From Marinobacter salinus (GTDB taxonomy: Bacteria; Pseudomonadota; Gammaproteobacteria; Pseudomonadales; Oleiphilaceae): a stretch of 64,000 nt of DNA. The notes under the pieces are model-generated. The model searched no databases. It had not been told where the DNA came from and saw only the letters and a list, made by a program, of their open reading frames with translations. Made by a program: the position numbers and the translations under genes. The DNA lies in NCBI RefSeq assembly GCF_001854125.1, contig NZ_CP017715.1, positions 2,914,001 to 2,978,000 of the forward strand, read 5' to 3'. Below, piece after piece: positions 55,251 through 61,737 of the stretch. Each line of letters begins with the position of its first letter. The stretch's first letter is position 1.

Positions 55251-56798
55251 TCAAGCCGCGTTTTTGTCCGCGCCACCTGCCTTCTCGTCGGATGACTTGC
55301 CCTTGATGGCCAGCCAGCGTTTGTGATCCGGGGACCCTATGTACTCGAAATTGTCCTCGCCGATGTTGATGTGGTAATACTTCGAGACCACCGTCTCCAC
55401 ATCGCCACCTTCGCAATTGCCCTGATAGATCTGATGCACCGGCAACCATGCCTGCACGTACTTCTCGGGTTCGTCCTTGAAGATGTCGCAGCAACCATCA
55501 GAGCAGAAGTGATAGCGCTCGCCTTCATGCTCGATCTGGCGGTGGCTCAGCATGCTCGGGTCGTCTTTCTCGGTGAAAATGGTCGGAATCTGACACACCT
55601 GGCATAGCTGGGGCAGTGTGTTGTTGTAGAAGCGGCGACCTTCAGCGTGCTCCTTCGCCCAGTGCTCGAAGCGGGGGCGGTAGTACTTATCGAAGGTGTC
55701 CGGGTACTTTTCGGACAGCCAGTCCAGCTCTTCCTTCTCTGGCATCCAGGTGTGGAAGTTGGTGGCGTGGCCGTACTGGTAGAAAGTGGACCAAGCCTGG
55801 TGGCTGACATGGTGCTTGGCATCATTGGCGATATCCTGGTACTTCGGCGGGCGGATGCCATAACGCTCCAGATCCTTGAACAGGGCACCACCGTTCTGCT
55901 CGTAGTACACCTCCCAGGCTTCGGCCCAGGACATGACCTTGTTCGGCAGCATGTAGTCCATCATCATGCCGACCAGGCTCAGCAGGCGGAAACCGCGCCA
56001 GAACCATTTGTCGATCCACTTCTGGACAATGGGAACGTTGTCTTCATGCTGCTCGAGGATGAACTTGATCACCTCAAGGCCCAGGGTCATGTGCCGTGCT
56101 TCATCGGACTGCGCCGAGAAACCGAAAGTGACGGTGGCCATATCGCCGTTGTAGGCGGCGCCGGACATAAACGGCACGAACAACAGGTTGGTCAGCACAT
56201 ATTCGAACGAGAATGAGATGGCCGTCAGGAACTCGAACGGACCAGCAGAGCGGGCGTCGTCAAAGAACGACTTGGGCACCGACAGGAACCACACGCGGTC
56301 GTGCATGTGCGCTGCGTCATGCAGGCCGTTAAAGTGCTTGTTGTAATGGCTCATGGCGTGTTGCTGGGTCTGGGAATGACGCAGCTCGTCAATGGCCTGC
56401 ATCTGGCATGCGACCCGCGCACCGGCACCACTGAACTGACGACCGACCTTGGCATAACCCTGGAAGGCTGCGTGCTCCAGAGGAGAAACACCCGTCAGGA
56501 ACAGTTTAAGCGCGTTGACGTAGCGGGCATCTGAAATGTTCTGGTGGCCGTTGTTCTGGGCAAAGGCATCAAAAATGGCGTAGAGCTTTTTCTCTTTCTC
56601 GGCCTGATACTTCCAGTAGGCGTCCATGGTCAGTCGGAACGGGTCTTCCCACTGGGACCAGTCGGTAATCTTGATACCCTCGAAACGCTCGTCCGGATAG
56701 ATGTCTTCTTTGTTCTGATAGGTTGGCTCCCAGGACATATCCCGGGTCAGGTACTGGTACTTGTCTTTGAGATTCAATTTCTTGTTTTTAACAGCCAT
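55251..56798 (-). CDS. dmpN: Phenol hydroxylase large (diiron oxygenase) subunit
   Basis: This 515-residue alpha subunit carries all six carboxylate/His diiron ligands: E108, E138, H141, E199, E233 and H236 (in LEHAAF, DELRHS, SFEYVL and DEARHM). A C-terminal CQVC...CSDGCC zinc-like knot is also typical. It hydroxylates phenol to catechol. GGGAGA precedes ATG 56798; the frame to 57161 was rejected because it overlaps dmpM. Confidence 0.96.
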   Translation of the reverse strand: MAVKNKKLNLKDKYQYLTRDMSWEPTYQNKEDIYPDERFEGIKITDWSQWEDPFRLTMDAYWKYQAEKEKKLYAIFDAFAQNNGHQNISDARYVNALKLFLTGVSPLEHAAFQGYAKVGRQFSGAGARVACQMQAIDELRHSQTQQHAMSHYNKHFNGLHDAAHMHDRVWFLSVPKSFFDDARSAGPFEFLTAISFSFEYVLTNLLFVPFMSGAAYNGDMATVTFGFSAQSDEARHMTLGLEVIKFILEQHEDNVPIVQKWIDKWFWRGFRLLSLVGMMMDYMLPNKVMSWAEAWEVYYEQNGGALFKDLERYGIRPPKYQDIANDAKHHVSHQAWSTFYQYGHATNFHTWMPEKEELDWLSEKYPDTFDKYYRPRFEHWAKEHAEGRRFYNNTLPQLCQVCQIPTIFTEKDDPSMLSHRQIEHEGERYHFCSDGCCDIFKDEPEKYVQAWLPVHQIYQGNCEGGDVETVVSKYYHINIGEDNFEYIGSPDHKRWLAIKGKSSDEKAGGADKNAA

Positions 56799-56812
56799 GA
56801 TGTTTCTCCCGA

Positions 56813-57082
56813 TTAGTTCCACTGAAGAATGAAGTGGTCGTCGTCTTCGTCGACATTCCCGCCAATACTGATCACGTCGATGAGCATTTCCTGGACGTCC
56901 CAGTCGCGGCCCAGCTTTTCTTCCATGGTTTCGCGGTTGATCACCAGGCGTTTTTCCGCCTGGATCCGGATCATCGCGGGCTGGTGCTGCAGCTCCGCTT
57001 CCGGGTTGTCTTCCATAATGGCTTCCGCCAGGTACCGGGCGTTGTCGTTGTCCTGAAAGGCAATAAATACGAGCTGGCTCAT
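56813..57082 (-). CDS. dmpM: Phenol hydroxylase regulatory component DmpM
   Basis: This 89-residue effector (MmoB-like) protein starts MSQLVFIAFQDNDNARYLAEAI. It has no cofactor and tunes the activity of the oxygenase. Its start overlaps the dmpL stop by 4 nt (ATGA); the frame from 57112 is an extension. Confidence 0.94.
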   Translation of the reverse strand: MSQLVFIAFQDNDNARYLAEAIMEDNPEAELQHQPAMIRIQAEKRLVINRETMEEKLGRDWDVQEMLIDVISIGGNVDEDDDHFILQWN

Positions 57083-58080
57083 GCGGATACTCCCTGGCTT
57101 TGCAGTCCACATTTCTTGAGACGGGTGGCAAGTTCGGCACGGGCTTCATCCAGTGCTTCAATACCGGCGGAGGCTTCTGCCAGTGGCTTCAGTGCGTTAT
57201 AGGCCTGGGGTTCCCAGTGATCGATCCAGGTCTGCAGCAGTTCACGGTTGGCGTCGTTTTCTTGGGCCACGACTTTCACCATGGCGTTGATCCAGCGCAG
57301 CGACTCCTTGTACCAGTCGCGCATGAACTCGGTGAGCATGGAGACATCTTCTGCACCCTGGCTTTCGAACCACTGGTCCATCTTGTCGTAGACCAACGGG
57401 TACATCAGTCCGTCCATGAGAACGTTCTGAATCAGAGTCAGCTCAAACCAGTCATCAACAACAAGCGTGTCTTCCACCAACTTGCGCATGGGTTGCCACA
57501 TCTCGTCATCCATCCAGTAGCCCTTGGACTCGTCGAGCCCGGCGCCGGTACTGCCGTCAATCATCAGAGCAATACGGGACAGATACTGGCCAATGCCCAG
57601 GCGATCCATCCCGGTGTAGATGTGCATCTGGGAGACAGTCGTGGCGGTGGCATCACCGGCGATTTTGCTGTTATTCATGTTGGCGCCAAGCTCGACATGA
57701 CGCAGGGGAACCAGCAATCGCAGCAACTGCTTCTGGGTTTCTTCTGGAAGGCGGGTCAGCAGATTACGCTTCTCGCAGAAGCCGAAGCTGGTCTCGGCCG
57801 CTTCCTGCATCTTGGCCCGGTTGCCAACGTAGGCGCCGTAGTAAAACTGACGGGGATCAGTTACGGCGTACCAGTCTTCCATGCGGATGGCAGTGCGCGT
57901 GGGGTCGTTCAGTGTGTGTTCGGAATCCCACTGGGGCCGGTAATGGAAGTTGGTCTTTGCCTCAATGTCGTAGCTGGCCTCCTGGTAACGGGTAGCCGGC
58001 TTGTCACCGAAACGACGGGCGATGTGGCCATAGGTATGGCGGATGGGTTCCACCGAGTTGGTCTTGATTTCGATACTCAT
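57079..58080 (-). CDS. dmpL: Phenol hydroxylase beta subunit DmpL
   Basis: This 333-residue oxygenase beta subunit is related to DmpN but has no diiron ligands. DPTRTAIRMEDWYAVTDPRQFYYGAYV and LRHVELGANMNN match the DmpL family. ATG 58080 gives the standard start; the upstream extension to 58164 overlaps dmpK. It lies 50 bp after dmpK. Confidence 0.95.
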   Translation of the reverse strand: MSIEIKTNSVEPIRHTYGHIARRFGDKPATRYQEASYDIEAKTNFHYRPQWDSEHTLNDPTRTAIRMEDWYAVTDPRQFYYGAYVGNRAKMQEAAETSFGFCEKRNLLTRLPEETQKQLLRLLVPLRHVELGANMNNSKIAGDATATTVSQMHIYTGMDRLGIGQYLSRIALMIDGSTGAGLDESKGYWMDDEMWQPMRKLVEDTLVVDDWFELTLIQNVLMDGLMYPLVYDKMDQWFESQGAEDVSMLTEFMRDWYKESLRWINAMVKVVAQENDANRELLQTWIDHWEPQAYNALKPLAEASAGIEALDEARAELATRLKKCGLQSQGVSA

Positions 58081-58130
58081 ATCAACCTTACCGTTTTGTT
58101 GTTGTGAAACTGGATGTTGATGCGTCTTGC

Positions 58131-58388
58131 TCAGTAGCGTTTGCCATGCTCCCCGAACCGCCACTTGACCATGTCTTCGTCAATCTTGCGGATCATGTCG
58201 GAGTCCATGTGGACGACTTTGTTGTGTTTGCAGAAAATCGCGAAGGCTTCGCGAGGCAGCACGAGCTCAACGAAGAGCTCCGGATAGCCAATGGCGAAGT
58301 CGAATTCCACGAACTTGTCGCCCGGCTCACTGCGGACCCGGATGTATCGGGTCAGCTCGTCAAAGGTTTTGTTTCCGGTTTGGGTCAT
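58131..58388 (-). CDS. dmpK: Phenol hydroxylase assembly/activation protein DmpK
   Basis: This 85-residue protein, needed to load or activate the phenol hydroxylase, matches the family in TFDELTRYIRVRSEPGDKFVEF and DFAIGYPELFVELVLPREAF. I chose ATG 58388 because a GGGG lies upstream and the length fits; ATG 58403 is an alternative. It is the first gene of the operon, after a sigma-54 promoter. Confidence 0.92.
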   Translation of the reverse strand: MTQTGNKTFDELTRYIRVRSEPGDKFVEFDFAIGYPELFVELVLPREAFAIFCKHNKVVHMDSDMIRKIDEDMVKWRFGEHGKRY

Positions 58389-58431
58389 CACTGTTTGCCC
58401 CATTGTGTTTATTGTTGGCTGAGAGGGGAGG

Positions 58432-58447
58432 AGCAACGGGTGTGCCA
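58432..58447 (-). promoter_or_regulatory. Sigma-54 promoter of the dmp operon (Po-like)
   Basis: The minus strand reads TGGCAC-ACCCG-TTGCT, an exact match to TGGCAC-N5-TTGCW. Transcription should start near 58421, giving a 33-nt leader before dmpK. It has the same layout as the Po promoter of the dmp operon. Confidence 0.93.
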
Positions 58448-58567
58448 AAGCGCAAAACGGATCCCAAAGAAAACTGCAACCTTCTGGCATTAAAAGGTTT
58501 TATTTTGTTTTCCGGGGGAATTGAACAGGGGAATTCGAAGGAAAAAACCAATGCAGCACAGAGCATT

Positions 58568-58584
58568 TTTTACTATTTGATCAA
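58568..58584. promoter_or_regulatory. DmpR upstream activating site 1
   Basis: TTTTACTATTTGATCAA contains the perfect palindrome TTGATCAA (58577-58584). It lies about 150 bp upstream of the predicted dmpK start site, where DmpR family sites are found. The 14 bases TTTTACTATTTGAT differ in one position from sites 2 and 3. Confidence 0.75.
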
Positions 58585-58638
58585 CTTCAGAAGGGCATCT
58601 CAGCAAATGCTCAGGTGTTCCCCGAGCCGTCAGACCAA

Positions 58639-58665
58639 GATCAATTTTTTACCATTTGATTGATT
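58639..58665. promoter_or_regulatory. DmpR upstream activating site 2, overlapping the dmpR promoter region
   Basis: TTTTACCATTTGAT at 58647-58660 is identical to site 3 and has one mismatch from site 1. An inverted GATCAAT lies just to the left at 58639-58645. It is about 79 bp from site 1. Its right end overlaps a possible -35 (TTGATT 58660-58665) with TATATA at 58685-58690, so DmpR could also affect its own transcription. Confidence 0.7.
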
Positions 58666-58693
58666 TTTGACTTCCATCGGGTGTTATATAGAG

Positions 58694-58711
58694 CGGCAAC
58701 ATTTGTTGCCG
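58694..58711 (+). promoter_or_regulatory. Inverted repeat in the dmpR leader
   Basis: CGGCAAC and GTTGCCG form perfect arms around ATTT, in the region just after the possible -10 of dmpR. It may fold as a 7-bp mRNA hairpin or be a protein site; nothing else links it to a known regulator. Confidence 0.4.
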
Positions 58712-58773
58712 GCACCCTGAGCTTTCATTCCGGGCGCACCCTACCCCACACAACAACAAACGGGGCTCCTGAC

Positions 58774-60474
58774 ATGGCATCCAGCTATAAGCCACAGCTG
58801 CAATACGTGGATTTTCAGGATCTTACGGAGCAGATCCAGTTCCAAAGCACGGAAGGAAAAATCTGGTTCGGCGAGCAACGCATGCTATTGATGCAGCTCT
58901 CCGCCCTGGCCGCATTTCGCCGGGAAATGGTCAACACCATCGGTATCGAGCGGGCAAAAGGGTTCTTTCTGCGCCTCGGTTATCAGTCCGGCCTTCGGGA
59001 CGCTGAACTTGCCCGCAAGCTGCGCCCACACTGCAGCGAACTCGATATATTTCTGGCCGGGCCCCAGCTTCACTCCCTGAAGGGTATGGTGAAAGTGATC
59101 CCTATCGAGATCGATATTGATCAGGAAACGGGGGGCTTTTACGGTGAGTTGGACTGGATTGATTCATTCGAGGTGGAGATCTGCCAAACCGAGCTTGGCC
59201 AGATGGACGAACCCGCCTGCTGGTCCCTGCTAGGATATGCTTGCGCCTACACCTCCTCATTCATGGGCCGTCAGATCATCTTTAGAGAAGTCACCTGTCG
59301 CGGCTGCGGCGATGAAAAATGCCATATCGTCGGCAAGCCGGCGGAAGAGTGGGACGACGCCGAAGAATTTACCCAGTACTTCAAAGCAGACCCGATGATC
59401 GAAGAGCTCTACGACCTGCAGTCGCAGGTGAGCTCGCTGCGCAGCAGTCTTGAGAAACAGCAGGGCCAGTACTACGGGATTGGCCAGTCGGCGTCGTATA
59501 ACAAGGTCTGCAAAATGATCGACAAGGCCGCCCTGGGCAAGGTCTCGGTGCTTCTTCTGGGTGAAACCGGGGTGGGCAAAGAGGTTATTGCCAGAAGCGT
59601 TCATTTACGCAGTGAGCGGGCAGAACAACCTTTTATCGCCGTGAATTGTGCGGCCATACCACCCGATCTCATTGAAGCGGAATTGTTTGGCGTCGAGAAG
59701 GGCGCCTACACCGGCGCAAACCAGTCCCGGCCCGGCCGGTTTGAACGCGCCCATGGCGGCACCATATTCCTGGACGAGGTAGTAGAGCTTACGCCTCGAG
59801 CCCAGGCTACCTTGCTCAGGGTTCTGCAGGAAGGCGAACTGGAGCGGGTGGGCGACAATCGCACGCGCTCAATCAACGTGCGGGTGATCGCTGCCACCAA
59901 TGAGAGCCTTGCCGAGGCGGTTGATAGTGGCAAGTTCCGGGCGGATCTCTACTACCGTCTGAATGTTTTCCCGGTCAAGATTCCACCCCTGCGGGAGCGC
60001 CTGGAAGACCTGCCATTATTGGCGGAACATTTCCTCAAGAAGTTCCACTCGGAATACAACAAGCGGACTCTCGGCCTTTCAGATAAGGCGCTCGCTCTAT
60101 GCATGAATTACCAGTGGCCAGGCAACATCCGCGAGCTTGAAAACGTGATTGAGCGAGGCGTGATCCTTACGGACAACAATGAATCCATCAGCCAGGAATC
60201 CCTGTTCGCAGTCTTTCCGGCCACCTGCTCTGAAAAGGCCCATGAGTTTGTGGATGTCGAGGGACACCTGGTGCAGGAGCATGCCAGCACCGGGAGCTGG
60301 GCGGACCAAATCCTCGGAAGTGCGATCAGTCTCGATGAAGTGGAAGAAACGCTGATGCGCAGAGCCATGGAGCAGGCCGACCAGAACGTATCCAGAGCAG
60401 CCCGCATTCTTGGGCTTACACGCCCGGCCCTCGCCTACAGACTGAAAAAAACAGGCATTTTTTCTGAGACCTGA
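58774..60474 (+). CDS. dmpR: Sigma-54-dependent phenol-responsive activator DmpR/MopR-like
   Basis: This 566-residue NtrC-family regulator has a V4R/XylR-N sensory domain (about 15-215), a linker, an AAA+ domain (Walker A GETGVGKE 263-270, GAYTGA 310-315, Walker B 329-335) and a C-terminal Fis-type HTH (SRAARILGLTRPALAYRL). Aligned by eye to MopR, the phenol-contact residues H100 and W128 and the zinc ligands C149, E172, C175 and C183 are kept. The start ATG 58774 gives MASSYKPQLQ, as in DmpR; the longer frame from 58660 would start inside the UAS region. It is divergent from dmpK. Confidence 0.95.
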   Translation: MASSYKPQLQYVDFQDLTEQIQFQSTEGKIWFGEQRMLLMQLSALAAFRREMVNTIGIERAKGFFLRLGYQSGLRDAELARKLRPHCSELDIFLAGPQLHSLKGMVKVIPIEIDIDQETGGFYGELDWIDSFEVEICQTELGQMDEPACWSLLGYACAYTSSFMGRQIIFREVTCRGCGDEKCHIVGKPAEEWDDAEEFTQYFKADPMIEELYDLQSQVSSLRSSLEKQQGQYYGIGQSASYNKVCKMIDKAALGKVSVLLLGETGVGKEVIARSVHLRSERAEQPFIAVNCAAIPPDLIEAELFGVEKGAYTGANQSRPGRFERAHGGTIFLDEVVELTPRAQATLLRVLQEGELERVGDNRTRSINVRVIAATNESLAEAVDSGKFRADLYYRLNVFPVKIPPLRERLEDLPLLAEHFLKKFHSEYNKRTLGLSDKALALCMNYQWPGNIRELENVIERGVILTDNNESISQESLFAVFPATCSEKAHEFVDVEGHLVQEHASTGSWADQILGSAISLDEVEETLMRRAMEQADQNVSRAARILGLTRPALAYRLKKTGIFSET

Positions 60475-60553
60475 GAAGCAAAACGGCATTGCAGCAACAG
60501 GGATGTTGCGCTTTCTCCCTCCCGCCTCATGAAATAAGCAAACAGATTCCACG

Positions 60554-60576
60554 TTTTACCATTTGATTAAAATCAA
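60554..60576. promoter_or_regulatory. Third DmpR-type activating site
   Basis: TTTTACCATTTGAT (60554-60567) is identical to the site at 58647-58660. It overlaps the inverted repeat TTGATT-AA-AATCAA (60563-60576). It lies about 95-115 bp upstream of the -24/-12 element at 60670-60685. DmpR is the gene just upstream, so control by it is likely. Confidence 0.72.
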
Positions 60577-60669
60577 GCCTTCCAATCGGCGTGACACCGC
60601 CAGACCCTGACTGCCAAAAAACCCTTTATTTCATTATTTTTCAGTATCTTGAAATCATTAATCAGGAGA

Positions 60670-60685
60670 TGGCATACCGGTTGCT
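60670..60685 (+). promoter_or_regulatory. Sigma-54 promoter for the lipoprotein/RND module
   Basis: TGGCAT-N5-TTGCT matches the consensus except the sixth base of the -24 element. Even the -12 element TTGCT is the same as in the dmpK promoter. Transcription would start near 60696, about 38 nt before the ATG at 60734. Confidence 0.72.
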
Positions 60686-60733
60686 CATTCCCCGTCAGTC
60701 GCTTTTTCACAAAAACAAAGACGGTGACAGATA

Positions 60734-61726
60734 ATGCAAAACACCCCTCTGCGCAAACGGCGCACTGTCGGTAAGGCCATCGCCATAGCCAGCACCTCAT
60801 CTTTGCTGCTGTCCGGTTGCGAAGCGCCTCTCAATCTTGAGGCCGTGCGCCAGGTATCCGAGCAATCGTCCAAACGCACAGACTTCTACCAGGCCATGGC
60901 CCAGAACCAGGAGACCATCGTTGTTTCCGGCAATGATGGCGTGTTGCTGACCAGTTCAGACAACGGCACCACCTGGAAACGCCAGGCACTGAAATCAAAC
61001 GCAAGCTTTCTGGCCCTGGATGTCTGCCCCGATAACACCTTCATCGCGCTGACCTTCAACAACCAGATCTGGCATGGCAACGCTCAGGCAAATCACTGGA
61101 CACCACACGCCCTGCCCAGCCAGGAGCAAATGATGACCGCGGCCTGTGCGCCCGATGGCAGCTGGTGGACCGCGGGCAGCTTTACCACTATCCAGTACAG
61201 CTCCGACCAGGGTCAGACCTGGGACGAAACCTCTCTCTTCGAAGATGCCATCATCAATAACCTTCAGTTCATCAATCAGGATCAGGCCATCGCAACGGGC
61301 GAATACGGCATGGTTCTTCGCAGTGATGATGGCGGCCAGAGCTGGGACTACGCCGGCTACCTTCCGGATGAGTTCTACGCCCACACCAGCTACTTCCGCT
61401 CAATGGATGAAGGCTGGGTCGGTGGTCTGAACGGCTTCATTTACCACACCACCGATGGCGGCCAAAGCTGGGAAAAGATGCATGCCGACACTAATGCACC
61501 GGTGTTCGGTTTCGTCCCCGGAGATTCCGCGCTCTATGCGGTTGCCGACAATGCCACCGTGCTTCAGTTGCGGGACAACGCCTGGAAGAAGATTTCAGAA
61601 TCCGGTCAGCCTCTCTATCTGCGGACCGGCCTCCTGCTGCCTGAACGGACACTATTGGTAGCCGGCGGCCGTGGCCTTCTTTTCGACCTTGAACTCCCCG
61701 CGGCCCTTGCGGCCAGCAAAGACTGA
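60734..61726 (+). CDS. YCF48/BNR-repeat beta-propeller lipoprotein
   Basis: This 330-residue protein has a signal peptide with lipobox LLSGC (lipid-modified C29). It then has repeated BNR-type blades: SSDNGTTWKRQ, SSDQGQTWDET, SDDGGQSWDYA and TTDGGQSWEKM. It resembles YCF48-type assembly or stability factors and is often found beside RND-type transporters in hydrocarbon and aromatic degraders. It is likely anchored in the periplasmic face of a membrane. The RND gene follows after 11 bp. Confidence 0.82.
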   Translation: MQNTPLRKRRTVGKAIAIASTSSLLLSGCEAPLNLEAVRQVSEQSSKRTDFYQAMAQNQETIVVSGNDGVLLTSSDNGTTWKRQALKSNASFLALDVCPDNTFIALTFNNQIWHGNAQANHWTPHALPSQEQMMTAACAPDGSWWTAGSFTTIQYSSDQGQTWDETSLFEDAIINNLQFINQDQAIATGEYGMVLRSDDGGQSWDYAGYLPDEFYAHTSYFRSMDEGWVGGLNGFIYHTTDGGQSWEKMHADTNAPVFGFVPGDSALYAVADNATVLQLRDNAWKKISESGQPLYLRTGLLLPERTLLVAGGRGLLFDLELPAALAASKD

Positions 61727-61737
61727 GGATATCAATC

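Noticed and set aside
56798..57161. Long N-terminal extension of dmpN
   Set aside because: It would read through dmpM in another frame and has no similarity to the oxygenase family; ATG 56798 has a GGGAGA site.
58660..58773. Upstream extension of dmpR
   Set aside because: The frame is open from 58660, but this part covers activating site 2 and the likely promoter, and the family N-terminus begins at 58774.
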